NCBI RefSeq assembly: GCF_001445655.1
Contig: NZ_LNBE01000004.1
Coordinates: 3,502,420-3,566,419, forward strand
Direction: 5' to 3'
DNA from: Streptomyces roseifaciens
GTDB taxonomy: Bacteria; Actinomycetota; Actinomycetes; Streptomycetales; Streptomycetaceae
Length of the DNA stretch: 64,000 nucleotides
In this document: positions 38,218 through 46,894 of the stretch, piece by piece
Layout: every line of letters begins with the position of its first letter
Numbering within the stretch: the first letter of the stretch is position 1
Program-made: the position numbers and the translations under genes
Notes under the pieces: generated by a model
Told to the model about the DNA's origin: nothing
Databases searched by the model: none
What the model saw: only the letters and a program-made list of their open reading frames with translations

Positions 38218-39135
38218 TCACGTGCTGCTCCTTTCGAGGGTGCGGAGGTTTACGCGGATGGCGGCGGCCCGGCGGTGGATTTCCGTCGGGGGGATGGCCT
38301 GGGGGGTATCGGGGGCCGGTTGGCCGCGGCAAGGGCGGCAGAGGCCGCCCGGAAGGGCCTCCGGACGGCCCGGGGCGCGGCAGGTCGTGCACTCCAGGAT
38401 GCGGAGGGCCCGGCCCGGCGGCGGGGGTGCCGGCCGCTCCGGTGGGAGCTTGTCCGTGAGGCGGCGGCGGGCCAGTGCCGCGCCGTGGTGGACCTCCGGC
38501 GGCAGGCCGGCGGTGAGTTCACGGGCGATGTCCGCCGGGGTCGACCCCCTGGCCAGCCATTCCTCCGCGAGGGGCTCCAGCGCGGTGCAGTCCGCCGCCG
38601 ACAGAGTCATGCGCGGGTCCATGCGGCCCGCCATCGCGAGGGCCTCGTACGCCTGCGAGCGGGGCGGCTTGCCTGCCGGTTGCGGCGGCGGCTCCGGTCG
38701 GGGCCGGGGCTGCGACTGCGGCCCCGGAACGTTTCCCGCCTGGAAGTCCGCCCACCACGCGTCGCTCCTCGCCGTGCGGGAGAAGTACGTCCGCGTGACC
38801 CAGTGCGTGCTGCCGCCGTCACCCTTGATCCGTTCCGTCACCCTGCGCAGGTGACCCTCCAGCGACAGCCGGCGGAGTGCGGTGCGGCAGGCTGCCTGGC
38901 CGTAGTTCGGGAGGTGCGCCGCAAGCGTTTTCGCATCCATGGCCGCGCCTTCGGGCAGGCGGTCGATGAACGTGGCGATCGACGCCTCGCGGGGCGGGAG
39001 GTGTGCGAAGTCCTTGCCGGTGCGGCGGTGCTGGTCCGGGGCGGATCGCTTGCCGTAGCCCGCCTTGGCTTGGGGGTGGGCCCGATGGTGTACCTGTGCG
39101 GGGAGCGCGGCGGCGCTAGAGTTGGCATCAGCCAT
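38218..39135 (-). CDS. Helix-turn-helix-like protein with C-terminal zinc-ribbon-like motif
   Basis: This protein of about 305 residues is of unknown function. Residues 45-110 (EASIATFIDRLPEGAAMDAKTLAAHL, ACRTALRRLSLEGHLRRVTERIKGDGGSTHWVTRTYFS) look like a winged-helix DNA-binding domain. A Pro/Gln-rich linker follows, and near the end CTTCRAPGRPEALPGGLCRPCRG has two Cys-x-x-Cys pairs of zinc-ribbon type. The start is uncertain: ATG at 39135 (MADANSS) or 39150. Similar proteins occur widely in Streptomyces as putative plasmid or accessory DNA-binding genes. Confidence 0.7.
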   Translation of the reverse strand: MADANSSAAALPAQVHHRAHPQAKAGYGKRSAPDQHRRTGKDFAHLPPREASIATFIDRLPEGAAMDAKTLAAHLPNYGQAACRTALRRLSLEGHLRRVTERIKGDGGSTHWVTRTYFSRTARSDAWWADFQAGNVPGPQSQPRPRPEPPPQPAGKPPRSQAYEALAMAGRMDPRMTLSAADCTALEPLAEEWLARGSTPADIARELTAGLPPEVHHGAALARRRLTDKLPPERPAPPPPGRALRILECTTCRAPGRPEALPGGLCRPCRGQPAPDTPQAIPPTEIHRRAAAIRVNLRTLERSST

Positions 39136-39150
39136 GGGATCGACTCGCAT

Positions 39151-39491
39151 TCGATCTTGATGGTCAAGCCCCGGTTCGGTGTTGGCGCACCAGCCGGGGC
39201 TGATTTGTTGCTGCGAACGCTAGAGGCCTGTGACGGCCCGTCGCAACCCAGTCGCCCAAAGTGAACCCGTGTGGTATGTGCGGTGGTTGGCGGCGCGCCC
39301 AAGGGAAATGAGAGGGCGGGTGGGTGGGTTATCACCCCGCCCATTCCACAGAAAGAGCGCTCGGGACCCGGCCCCCGAAGCCCGGAGCGCATGCCCGTCG
39401 ATTCACGGTCCGCGAAGATCGACGGTACCTGCGCGGCCCGTACCGCGAAGGTTGCTCCCGAGGCTGATGACCAGCCATAACCCTGGGTAGC
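39151..39491. other. Intergenic stretch, nothing convincing
   Basis: About 340 bases lie between the helix-turn-helix-like gene and the small downstream genes. Open frames are present in two phases but look like shadows. I see an imperfect stem around 39357-39395 and no clear promoter. Confidence 0.4.
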
Positions 39492-39710
39492 GTGAGCAAC
39501 GAAATTCCGCCGCCCGGGGCGTACGTCATCGACACACGGACCGATCGAGTCGGCCAAGTCATCAAATACGCGGGGGATTTGGTGCACCTGCACCCGCCCT
39601 GCAGCGGCGACGGGTGGGACTGCCCGGCCTCCGCGATCCAGGCGACCACCCTCCGCGCCTACCTCCGCGCCCGTGTCGCCGAGGTCAACAACCGGCGGAG
39701 GCTGGTGTGA
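39492..39710 (+). CDS. Small hypothetical protein
   Basis: This 72-residue protein (MSNEIPPPGAYVIDTRTDRVGQVIKYAGDLVHLHPPCSGDGWDC) looks like a short beta-barrel-like domain. Two cysteines occur in the PCSGDGWDCP region. It overlaps the next gene (GTGTGA), which suggests translational coupling. No function is recognised. Comparable small proteins sit near regulator and toxin genes in other streptomycetes, but that is not evidence here. Confidence 0.6.
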   Translation: MSNEIPPPGAYVIDTRTDRVGQVIKYAGDLVHLHPPCSGDGWDCPASAIQATTLRAYLRARVAEVNNRRRLV

Positions 39711-39877
39711 GCGCCACCGCCGCGCCCGAGGAACCGTCCGGTCACACGCCGGACGACCTCCGCGCGGCGGTCGCCGCGGCCGAGTCCCCGGACGCGGCCC
39801 ACGCGGCGATCGCGGAGCTCGGGCGGGTTGCGGGCTCCGGCTCCGCCGCGGACCCGCACCCGCTCAGCCGGGGTTGA
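39707..39877 (+). CDS. Very small hypothetical protein
   Basis: This 56-residue frame starts at a GTG overlapping the stop of the preceding gene by four bases. It encodes an alanine-rich acidic peptide (PDDLRAAVAAAESPDAAHAAIAELGRVA) that could form a helix. The coupling supports it, but homology is not known. Confidence 0.4.
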   Translation: MSATAAPEEPSGHTPDDLRAAVAAAESPDAAHAAIAELGRVAGSGSAADPHPLSRG

Positions 39878-39913
39878 GGGAGCGGAACCAGCGCCGGGGT
39901 GGTGGCGGCAGCT

Positions 39914-41071
39914 TCACGACTCGTACAGGTTCTTCTTGCTCAGTTCGTGGACGTGGTCGTGATCATGGGCGTGGGAGTGGGAGTGGGCATGCCCATGGCC
40001 GTCACCATGGTCGTGGGCCTCCCCCGGCACGTGCGTCTCCGTCACCGGCAGCGACGAGTCCGCCGACAGATCCCACGACGACGCCGCGCGCCCCCGCGCC
40101 ACCATCTCCGCGCCCAGCGCCGCGACCATCGCCCCGTTGTCCGTGCACAGCTTCGGCCGCGGCACGCGCAGCGTGATGCCCGCGTCCTCGCAGCGGCGCT
40201 GCGCCATCGCGCGCAGCCGCGTGTTCGCCGCGACGCCGCCGCCGATCATCAGGTGGTCGACGCCCTCGTCCTTGCACGCGCGGACGGCCTTGCGCGTGAG
40301 GACGTCCACGACGGCCTCCTGGAACGACGCGGCGACGTCCGCGACCGGCACGTCCTCGCCCGCCGCCCGCTTGGCCTCTATCCAGCGGGCCACGGCCGTC
40401 TTCAGGCCGGAGAAGGAGAAGTCGTAGATCGGGTCGCGCGAGCCGGTCAGGCCGCGCGGGAAGCGGATCGCGTCGGGGTTGCCCTCGCGGGCGTAGCGGT
40501 CGATGACCGGGCCGCCGGGGAAGCCGAGGTTCAGCACCCGGGCGACCTTGTCGAAGGCCTCGCCGGCCGCGTCGTCGATCGTCGAGCCGAGGGGGCGGAC
40601 GTCCGAGGTGATGTCGGGGGCCAGGAGGAGGGACGAGTGGCCGCCGCTGACCAGCAGCGCCATCGTCGGCTCGGGCAGCGGGCCGTGCTCCAGCTGGTCG
40701 ACGCAGATGTGGGAGGCGAGGTGGTTGACGCCGTAGAGGGGCTTGCCGAGGGCGTAGGCGTACGCCTTGGCCGCCGAGACGCCGACGAGCAGGGCGCCCG
40801 CGAGCCCGGGGCCCGCGGTGACCGCGATGCCGTCGAGGTCCTTCGCGGAGACGCCGGCCTCCTTCAGCGCGCGCTGGATGGTCGGGACCATCGCCTCCAG
40901 GTGGGCGCGGCTCGCCACCTCCGGGACGACGCCGCCGAAGCGGGCGTGCTCGTCCACGCTGGAGGCGACGGCGTCGGCGAGCAGCGTGTGCCCGCGGACG
41001 ATGCCGACGCCGGTCTCGTCGCACGAGGTCTCGATGCCGAGGACGAGGGGTTCGTCAGCCTTGCGAGCCAT
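39914..41071 (-). CDS. tsaD: tRNA threonylcarbamoyladenosine biosynthesis protein TsaD
   Basis: This 385-residue ASKHA-fold protein transfers threonylcarbamoyl to A37 of ANN-decoding tRNAs together with TsaB and TsaE. It begins [18 protein letters not shown], has [12 protein letters not shown] (HxxxH metal motif) and [11 protein letters not shown], and ends the core at LGAEMVARG. About 40 extra residues follow, a His-rich tail with dozens of alternating His, Asp, Ser and Gly, ending NLYES. It overlaps rimI by 17 bp. Confidence 0.96.
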   Translation of the reverse strand: MARKADEPLVLGIETSCDETGVGIVRGHTLLADAVASSVDEHARFGGVVPEVASRAHLEAMVPTIQRALKEAGVSAKDLDGIAVTAGPGLAGALLVGVSAAKAYAYALGKPLYGVNHLASHICVDQLEHGPLPEPTMALLVSGGHSSLLLAPDITSDVRPLGSTIDDAAGEAFDKVARVLNLGFPGGPVIDRYAREGNPDAIRFPRGLTGSRDPIYDFSFSGLKTAVARWIEAKRAAGEDVPVADVAASFQEAVVDVLTRKAVRACKDEGVDHLMIGGGVAANTRLRAMAQRRCEDAGITLRVPRPKLCTDNGAMVAALGAEMVARGRAASSWDLSADSSLPVTETHVPGEAHDHGDGHGHAHSHSHAHDHDHVHELSKKNLYES

Positions 41072-41564
41072 GGGTCATTCCTTGCACTGCGGAGAGGGGA
41101 TCGGAGAGGCGCATCACGAGGGCGTCGATGTTGCCGGGCTGGTAGTAGCCGCGGCGCACGCCCACCGCCTCGAAGCCGAAGCGTTCGTACAGGCGCTGCG
41201 CCCGGGTGTTGTCGACGCGCACTTCGAGGAGCACCTCGCGGCACTCGAAGTCCGTCGCGGCGGTCAGGAGCTCGCCGAGGAGGCGGGAGCCGAGGCCCGT
41301 GCTCCAGTGGTCCTGGGAGACGGCGATGGTCTGGACGTCGCCGGTGCCGTCGATCGCGGCGAGGCCCGCGTAGCCGACGACGCGGCCCTCGTCGTTCTCG
41401 GCGACGACGTAGCGGCGGGTGGCGCCCGCGCCGCGCGCGTGCGCCAGCTCGGACCAGAACAGGCCCTTGGACCACGCGTCGTCCGGGAACAGCGCGCGCT
41501 CCAGCTCCAGCACCGGCCCGATGTCCCACCAGCGCATCTCGCGGACACGCACGTTCACGGTCAC
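41055..41564 (-). CDS. rimI: Ribosomal-protein-alanine N-acetyltransferase RimI
   Basis: This 169-residue GNAT acetyltransferase, in the conserved tsaB-rimI-tsaD order, acetylates the N terminus of ribosomal protein S18 in E. coli. GNAT motifs are [22 protein letters not shown] (the R/QxxGxG/A acetyl-CoA loop) and [26 protein letters not shown]. The GTG at 41564 forms a GTGA overlap with the tsaB stop, which favours this start over longer alternatives. Confidence 0.93.
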   Translation of the reverse strand: MTVNVRVREMRWWDIGPVLELERALFPDDAWSKGLFWSELAHARGAGATRRYVVAENDEGRVVGYAGLAAIDGTGDVQTIAVSQDHWSTGLGSRLLGELLTAATDFECREVLLEVRVDNTRAQRLYERFGFEAVGVRRGYYQPGNIDALVMRLSDPLSAVQGMTHGSQG

Positions 41565-42229
41565 TTGGGGGTGACCACCTTGTAGTTGGCGGGCACCTGG
41601 GCGTCGGGGCGGCGCAGGTAGAGCGGCTGGTCCGGCAGGAACTCGCCGCCCGTGCGCAGGCGCTCCGCGGCGAGGGAGGCCAGGGCGCCCGCGGACTGGT
41701 GCTCGGGCATGTCGGCCCGCACGTCCGTGAAGGAGTCGGCGTAGAGCACGGCGCCCGCGCCGACGACGGTCAGCCCGGCCAGCTTCTCGGTGAGGTCCGC
41801 CGGGCGGTCCACGGCGGGCTCGGTGATACGGGTACGGGCGTCCGCGTACCGCGCCCAGTAGACCTCCTTGCGGCGGGCGTCCGTCGCCACGACGAACTCG
41901 CCCTCCAGGCCCGCCTGCCCGGCCGCGTACGCGAGGCCGTCGAGCGAGCACAGGCCGCGGACGGGCACGCCGAGCGCGGCGCCGAAGGTGGCGGCGGTGA
42001 CGATGCCGACCCGCAGGCCGGTGTACGGGCCGGGGCCGACGCCGACCACGATGTCCGTCACGGCGTCGAGCTTGCGGCCCGCTTCGCCGAGCACCCGGTC
42101 GACGGCGGGAAGCAGCAGCTCACCGTGCCGGCGCGCGTCGACCTGACGCGATTCGGCGATGACTTTGTCGCCGTCATGGAGGGCGACGGTGACGGCGGGC
42201 GTGGCGGTATCAAGAGCGAGCAGCAGCAC
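41561..42229 (-). CDS. tsaB: tRNA threonylcarbamoyladenosine biosynthesis protein TsaB
   Basis: This 222-residue non-catalytic ASKHA partner of TsaD has the start LLLALDTATPAVTVALHDG and the typical GVGPGPYTGLRVGIVTAATFGAALGVPVRGLCSLDGLA block. It heads the tsaB-rimI-tsaD minus-strand operon. The divergent secreted-protein gene starts 167 bp away. Confidence 0.96.
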   Translation of the reverse strand: MLLLALDTATPAVTVALHDGDKVIAESRQVDARRHGELLLPAVDRVLGEAGRKLDAVTDIVVGVGPGPYTGLRVGIVTAATFGAALGVPVRGLCSLDGLAYAAGQAGLEGEFVVATDARRKEVYWARYADARTRITEPAVDRPADLTEKLAGLTVVGAGAVLYADSFTDVRADMPEHQSAGALASLAAERLRTGGEFLPDQPLYLRRPDAQVPANYKVVTPK

Positions 42230-42395
42230 ACTGACAGACTACGGCTCACCGTGGGGCGGGCGGTGCGCACCTGGGCCGCGCGTGGGCCGGGCCGACGGCG
42301 CGGCGGGGGCGCGGGCGGGTGCTACGGTCAGCCGCAACGCCGTATCTATATGTACGTAGGACCAGGACCGGCGGTCCTGAGAAGGGTGCGCAGCC

Positions 42396-43007
42396 GTGGC
42401 ACGCAGCAGCTCGGGGATCTTCGTGGCCACGCTCACCGCGGCGGCCCTCGCGGGGGTCGGCTTCCTCGCCGTCCAGGCCGAGGCCGCTCCCGACAAGCCG
42501 CAGTCCTCGCACGCCGCGGGCGCGGGCGCCTCCGGCAAGGGCGAGGACAAGGGCAAGGACGGCGCGCCGGCGGACTCCGGCACCGGTTCCGGCAAGGACG
42601 AGGGCGCGAAGGCCGCCGTTCCGGACGTGCCCGCGGGCTCCGGCACCGGCAAGCGGGTCGTCTACGCGCTCGGGCAGAAGCGGGTGTGGCTGGTCGGCGC
42701 GGACGGCAAGGCGACGCACAGCTTCGAGGTGGCGCCGAGCGCGGTGAACCCGGCTCCGGGGCCCTACGCGGTTACCTCGCGGGACGCCACGGGCACGGGG
42801 TCCGACGGCAAGGCCATCGAGCACGTGGTGCGGTTCCACCGCAATCCGGCGGGGGTCGTCTTCGGCTTCAGCGCGGCGGTGGACGGCTCGCTGCCGGATC
42901 CGGCGGCGGCCGGGAAGAAGACGGGTGCGGTGCGGGAGATGCCTGCCGACGGGCGGGCCATGTGGGACTTCGCGCTGAACGGCACGAAGGTGGTCGTGGT
43001 CGCGTAA
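42396..43007 (+). CDS. Secreted hypothetical protein
   Basis: This 203-residue protein has an N-terminal signal peptide (IFVATLTAAALAGVGFLAVQAEAA, cleavage near residue 29) and a Gly/Lys/Asp-rich linker to about 80. A domain of about 120 residues follows (GKRVVYALGQKRVWLVGADGKATHSFEVAP), which resembles the start of L,D-transpeptidase-like (YkuD) folds. It lacks the H-x-S/T-x-G-C-R motif, so I do not call it an active transpeptidase. It is divergent from tsaB, with TATCTATATGTACG upstream as a possible promoter. Confidence 0.78.
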   Translation: MARSSSGIFVATLTAAALAGVGFLAVQAEAAPDKPQSSHAAGAGASGKGEDKGKDGAPADSGTGSGKDEGAKAAVPDVPAGSGTGKRVVYALGQKRVWLVGADGKATHSFEVAPSAVNPAPGPYAVTSRDATGTGSDGKAIEHVVRFHRNPAGVVFGFSAAVDGSLPDPAAAGKKTGAVREMPADGRAMWDFALNGTKVVVVA

Positions 43008-43012
43008 GGGGC

Positions 43013-43183
43013 TTACGCGGCGTCCTGCTCGTCGTCACCGGGCGCCTCCGGCGCCCCGGGCGCCCGCGGCGGTTTCGACACCGCGTCCGCCGCCGCGCAG
43101 GAAGCCAGCAGGTCGCGCATCGACGTCGACGGAGGCCGCTCTTCCGAGCGGGTCCCGGACTGCGGCTGCTCTGGGGCCGGCAT
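43013..43183 (-). CDS. Conserved microprotein under iron-box control
   Basis: This 56-residue frame (MPAPEQPQSGTRSEERPP, with SMRDLLASCAAADAVSKPPRAP) has AGGAGG seven bases before the ATG. It is supported by that ribosome site and by the dyad immediately upstream (43211-43228), which matches DtxR/IdeR-type iron boxes. I recall small proteins with a SMRDLLASC block and variable tails in other streptomycetes. The role is unknown; a single cysteine and iron control suggest metal stress. Confidence 0.62.
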   Translation of the reverse strand: MPAPEQPQSGTRSEERPPSTSMRDLLASCAAADAVSKPPRAPGAPEAPGDDEQDAA

Positions 43184-43210
43184 GGTGCCTCCTGGGGGGC
43201 ATCTGGGCAA

Positions 43211-43228
43211 GGTTAGGTAGACCTAACC
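43211..43228. promoter_or_regulatory. Iron-box (DmdR/IdeR-type) operator
   Basis: GGTTAGGT and ACCTAACC are separated by AG. Aligned to the DtxR/IdeR 19-bp consensus, about 15 of 19 positions agree. It lies 28-45 bp upstream of the microprotein start, in range of its promoter. Confidence 0.75.
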
Positions 43229-43408
43229 GTGTCTCTGCCTACCATGTGACCACGCCCGCAGCCGCCGACGCAACATCTTGCCGACGGCTTGTCGGAACGT
43301 ATAGCGGCGTACGACAGCGCGTGTTTCCCGGCCGGGGCCGGCCTGGGTCGGCGGGCTGCAACCAGGGCCGGCCGGGCTCGGTGGGCTCCAGCAGGACTTC
43401 AGCCGGGC

Positions 43409-43966
43409 TCAGCCCAGCGGCGACAGATCCACGTCCGCCCAGCGCGCCCCCACGCCCGTCACCCGGACGGTCCGCACGTCGTCCGTGTCCTCCGCCGCGT
43501 GGGCCACGTCCGCCGCGTCCGCGGCGCTCGCGCCCACGGCGCGGTGGATGACCACGTGCAGCCGGTCCTCCGAGAGCTCCTCGACCTTGCCGTCGCCCCA
43601 CTCCACGACGATCACGGACTCGGGGAGGGAGACGTCGAGGTCCAGGTCCTCCATCTCGTCCAGGCCGCCGGACAGCCGGTAGGCGTCGACGTGGACGAGC
43701 GCCGGGCCGCCGCCGAGGTGGGGGTGGACGCGCGCGATGACGAACGTCGGGGAGGTGACCGCGCCGCGGACGCCGAGGCCCTCGCCGAGCCCGCGGGTCA
43801 GCGTCGTCTTGCCCGCGCCGAGCTCGCCGGTGAGCAGCACCAGGTCGCCGGGGCGCAGCAGGCCGGCCAGCCGGCGGCCCACCTCCCGCATGGCGTCGGC
43901 GGTCTTGACCGTGAGCTCTGTGCTGGTCGCGGTGGTGGCGGCGGTGATGTCAGGCTGGGCGCTCAT
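43409..43966 (-). CDS. tsaE: tRNA threonylcarbamoyladenosine ATPase TsaE
   Basis: This 185-residue P-loop ATPase of the t6A pathway has Walker A GELGAGKTTLTRGLGEGLG near residue 48, SPTFVIARVHPH, and HVDAYRLSGGLDEMEDLDLD with the conserved acidic residues. It energises the TsaB-TsaD complex. It lies upstream of the other tsa genes, separated by the secreted protein and microprotein genes, and downstream of the alpha/beta hydrolase. Confidence 0.94.
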   Translation of the reverse strand: MSAQPDITAATTATSTELTVKTADAMREVGRRLAGLLRPGDLVLLTGELGAGKTTLTRGLGEGLGVRGAVTSPTFVIARVHPHLGGGPALVHVDAYRLSGGLDEMEDLDLDVSLPESVIVVEWGDGKVEELSEDRLHVVIHRAVGASAADAADVAHAAEDTDDVRTVRVTGVGARWADVDLSPLG

Positions 43967-44005
43967 ACCCGCCGATGGTACGGGGCCGGGCGGTCCCGGC
44001 GCGTT

Positions 44006-45304
44006 TCAGGCGCGGCCGCGCGCCCCCGCCGCCGCGCGCTCCCCGCGCCCCAGGGCTCCGCCGCCGGCCGCCGCGGCGAGCAGCTCGGCCAGCTGGGCGG
44101 TGATCACCTCGGGCCGCTCCAGCATCACGAGGTGACCGGTGTCCTCCAGGAGGAGGAGCCGGGCGCCCGGCAGGGCCTCCGCGATGGCCTCGCTGTGCTC
44201 GCACGGCGTGAGGAGGTCCTTGTCGCCCGCCGCGACGACCACCGGCAGGCCGTCGAAGGCGCGCAGCGCCTCCCGCTTCTCGTGCTCGGCGAAGACCGGG
44301 TAGAACGCGGCGACGACGTCGACCGGCGTGGCCTCGATCAGCCGTTCCGCGAACCGCACGACCGCCGGGTCCACGTCCTTGGATCCGAACGAGTACCACC
44401 GGAGGATGCCCGCGAACAGGTCGGACGTGGCCCGGCGACCCTTCTCGACCAGCTCGGGCCGGGCGGCCATCAGCTTGAACGCGCCCGGCAGGACGAGCCG
44501 CCGGACCACGGCCATCCCGGCGGCCGGCAGCCCGTACGTGTTCTCGGCGAGCCCGCCCGGGGACGTGCCGAGGAAGGCCGCGCCGACGACGCGCCCGTCG
44601 ATCAGGCCGGGGTACTGCGCGGCCAGCCCCATCGTCGTCATGCCGCCCATCGAATGCCCCACGAGCACCAGCGACCCCTCGGGGGCCGCGGCGTCGATGA
44701 CGGCCTTGAGGTCGCGGCCGAAGAGGTCGATGGAGACGGCGGCCGTACGGCTGCGCTCGGAGCGGCCGTGGCTGCGCTGGTCCCAGAAGACCGCGCGGAT
44801 TCCGGCGGCCCGCAGGGCGGCGCGCTGGAAGTGCCAGGAGTCCTGGCTGAGACAGTAGCCGTGGCTGAAGACGACCGTGAGGGGCGGAGCGGTGGGCGTA
44901 CGGCGGCCGCCGAACAGCCGCCGGGAGGCGGAGGCGTCCGCTTCCTCGCGCGCCTCGTCCACCTCGTCGACCTCGTAGTACAGCTGCGTGCCGTCCTCCG
45001 CGACCGCCGAGCCCGGCGTCCCGCGCAGGGTCCCGTAAGGGCCCGCCGAGTCCAGGGCCAGCCGGGCGTCGCGGCGCATGCCGCGCCCGACCGTCAGCCG
45101 CTCGACCGCCACGCCGACCGCGGCTCCCGCGGCCAGGACGCCCAGGGCCGCTCCCGCGACGCCGGCGCCGCGCCGCCATCCGGTGCCCGCTCCCGGCGGC
45201 GTCATGCCACCGGCCGCCGCGACGGCCCCGACGGCTTCGAAGGCCCCGACGGCCGCGGCGGCCGTGCCGGCCGCCGTGCCCGCGCCCGTGCTGTCCCTGT
45301 TCAT
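44006..45304 (-). CDS. Alpha/beta hydrolase with N-terminal membrane anchor
   Basis: This 432-residue protein has one N-terminal hydrophobic segment (AGVAGAALGVLAAGAAVGVAV, near residue 45). An alpha/beta-hydrolase domain follows, with the nucleophile motif VLVGHSMGGMTTMG, VVFSHGYCLSQDSW near the oxyanion hole and a late histidine region (EDTGHLVMLERPE). It is probably membrane-attached and hydrolyses an ester or lipid; the substrate is not determined. It lies between alr and tsaE. Confidence 0.88.
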   Translation of the reverse strand: MNRDSTGAGTAAGTAAAAVGAFEAVGAVAAAGGMTPPGAGTGWRRGAGVAGAALGVLAAGAAVGVAVERLTVGRGMRRDARLALDSAGPYGTLRGTPGSAVAEDGTQLYYEVDEVDEAREEADASASRRLFGGRRTPTAPPLTVVFSHGYCLSQDSWHFQRAALRAAGIRAVFWDQRSHGRSERSRTAAVSIDLFGRDLKAVIDAAAPEGSLVLVGHSMGGMTTMGLAAQYPGLIDGRVVGAAFLGTSPGGLAENTYGLPAAGMAVVRRLVLPGAFKLMAARPELVEKGRRATSDLFAGILRWYSFGSKDVDPAVVRFAERLIEATPVDVVAAFYPVFAEHEKREALRAFDGLPVVVAAGDKDLLTPCEHSEAIAEALPGARLLLLEDTGHLVMLERPEVITAQLAELLAAAAGGGALGRGERAAAGARGRA

Positions 45305-45409
45305 CGCGCGCCCCCCGTGTCCCCGCTTTTCGGCATGTCCACGTCCGCGTACTCATCGTGCCCGTGCTCGTGCCCGTGCGGGCCGGGCCCAATCCTGGGG
45401 CCTGCCCGC

Positions 45410-45540
45410 CCGGTCTTTCCACCGGGCCTGTTCGCCGGGTCCTTCCACCGGGCCTGCTCGCCCGGCCTTCCACCGGGCCCGTCCACCGGGTCCATGCGCC
45501 CGGACCGTGCGCCCGGACCATGCACCCGGACCGTGCGGTG
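45410..45540. repeat. Degenerate tandem repeats before the alr stop
   Basis: About 130 bases are built from CCGGGCCTG-, CCGGACCGTGCG- and GCGCCCGGACCAT-like units with a period near 12-18. No coding frame is convincing. They lie between the alr and hydrolase genes and could form terminator-like stems. Confidence 0.5.
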
Positions 45541-46719
45541 CTATTCGGTGTACCCGTCCACGTTCTCACCGACATAGACGCGGGGCACGCGGTTGGAGAT
45601 GCGCGTGACCACCTCGTAAGCGATCGTTCCCGTGGCCCGTGCCCAGTCCTCGGCGGTCGGCTCGCCCCGGTCGCCCGGCCCGAACAGCACCGCTTCCTCG
45701 CCCACCTGCGCCGTATCGCCGCCCAGGTCCACCACGAACTGGTCCATGGCCACCCGGCCGGCCACCGTCCGCCACTTGCCGCCCACCAGCACCGGACCGG
45801 TGCCGGAGCCCGCGCGCGGGATGCCGTCCGCGTAGCCCACGGGGACGAGCGCGAGGGTCGTGGGGCCCGGGGTGACGTAGTGGTGCCCGTACGAGACGCC
45901 GTGGCCGCCCGGCACCCGCTTCACCGACGCCAGGTACGCCGACAGCGTCATCACCGGCTTCAGGCCCAGCTCCTGCGGCGTGCCGACCTCGGGGCTCGGC
46001 GAGACCCCGTACATCGCGATGCCCGTCCGCACGAGGTCGAAATGGGTCTCGGGGAGCGTGAGGGTCGCCGGGGAGTTGGCTATGTGCCGCACCTCGGGCT
46101 CGACGCCCTGCCGCTCCGCGTACGCCACCGCGTCGCGGAAGACCCTCAGCTGGGCCTGGATGGAGGGGTGGCCCGGCTCGTCGGCGCACGCGAAGTGCGA
46201 CCAGACGCCGGTCACCTTCAGCAGGCCGGCCTCCTCCGCCTCGCGCGCCGCGGCGATCAGTTCCGGCCAGTCGTCGGGCTGGCAGCCGTTGCGCCCCAGA
46301 CCGGTGTCGATCTTCAGCTGGACGCGCGCGGGACGCCCCGCGGCCCGTACGGCCTCCGCGACCTCCGCGAGCGCCCACAGCCCGCTGACCGTCACGTCGA
46401 CGTCCGCCTCCACGGCCTCGCGCCACGGCCCGCCCGGCGTCCACAGCCAGCACATCAGCCGGCCCCGGTCGCCCGCCGCACGCAGCGCCAGCGCCTCGTC
46501 CGGCGTGGCCGTGCCCACCCACTCGGCACCGGCCTCGCGGGCCGCCCGGGCACACTGCACCGCGCCGTGGCCGTAGGCGTTCGCCTTGACCACGGCCATC
46601 AGCTGCGCCCCGGCCGCGCGGGCCTTGAGCGTGCGTACGTTGGCCCGCAGAGCGGCCAGGTCGACCAGGGCACGGGCGCGCATCGGGGTCTCGCGGACGC
46701 GGATCGGAGTCTCGTTCAT
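45541..46719 (-). CDS. alr: Alanine racemase
   Basis: This 392-residue PLP enzyme converts L-Ala to D-Ala for peptidoglycan. The PLP lysine lies in AVVKANAYGHGAVQ near residue 45, and the second catalytic base tyrosine is expected in the VSYGHHYV region. The first-barrel motifs HFACADEPGHPS and RTGIAMYGV are present. Its order next to tsaE matches other actinobacteria. Confidence 0.96.
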   Translation of the reverse strand: MNETPIRVRETPMRARALVDLAALRANVRTLKARAAGAQLMAVVKANAYGHGAVQCARAAREAGAEWVGTATPDEALALRAAGDRGRLMCWLWTPGGPWREAVEADVDVTVSGLWALAEVAEAVRAAGRPARVQLKIDTGLGRNGCQPDDWPELIAAAREAEEAGLLKVTGVWSHFACADEPGHPSIQAQLRVFRDAVAYAERQGVEPEVRHIANSPATLTLPETHFDLVRTGIAMYGVSPSPEVGTPQELGLKPVMTLSAYLASVKRVPGGHGVSYGHHYVTPGPTTLALVPVGYADGIPRAGSGTGPVLVGGKWRTVAGRVAMDQFVVDLGGDTAQVGEEAVLFGPGDRGEPTAEDWARATGTIAYEVVTRISNRVPRVYVGENVDGYTE

Positions 46720-46810
46720 CCCCGTCAGTCTCTCAGGACGTCCGCGCAGGCGATGAGGGGTGGGGCCTCAGGCTGTCATTTCGGGGGGTCTTTTCCGGAA
46801 CGTCGGGCCG

Positions 46811-46846
46811 CATCAGGTCGCACCAGGCCCCATCAGGTCGCACCAG
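46811..46846. repeat. Two 16-bp direct repeats upstream of nnrD
   Basis: CATCAGGTCGCACCAG occurs at 46811-46826 and again at 46831-46846, spaced two helical turns apart. It lies 49-84 bp before the nnrD start, a typical place for a dimer-of-dimers operator or a promoter-proximal duplication. Confidence 0.55.
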
Positions 46847-46894
46847 GTCTCCCTATCGGGAGCGTGCAGGGCGCGCGATGGTGAGACTGAGGGC

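Noticed and set aside
39230..39490. 86-codon plus-strand frame in the 39-kb gap
   Set aside because: Low-complexity shadow sequence with no plausible ribosome site.
42396..43007. L,D-transpeptidase
   Set aside because: The domain start is similar, but the catalytic H/S-x-G-C-R motif is missing, so it is left as hypothetical.
45410..45540. CRISPR-like array before alr
   Set aside because: The units are degenerate, differ in length and have no spacers, so this is an ordinary tandem repeat.
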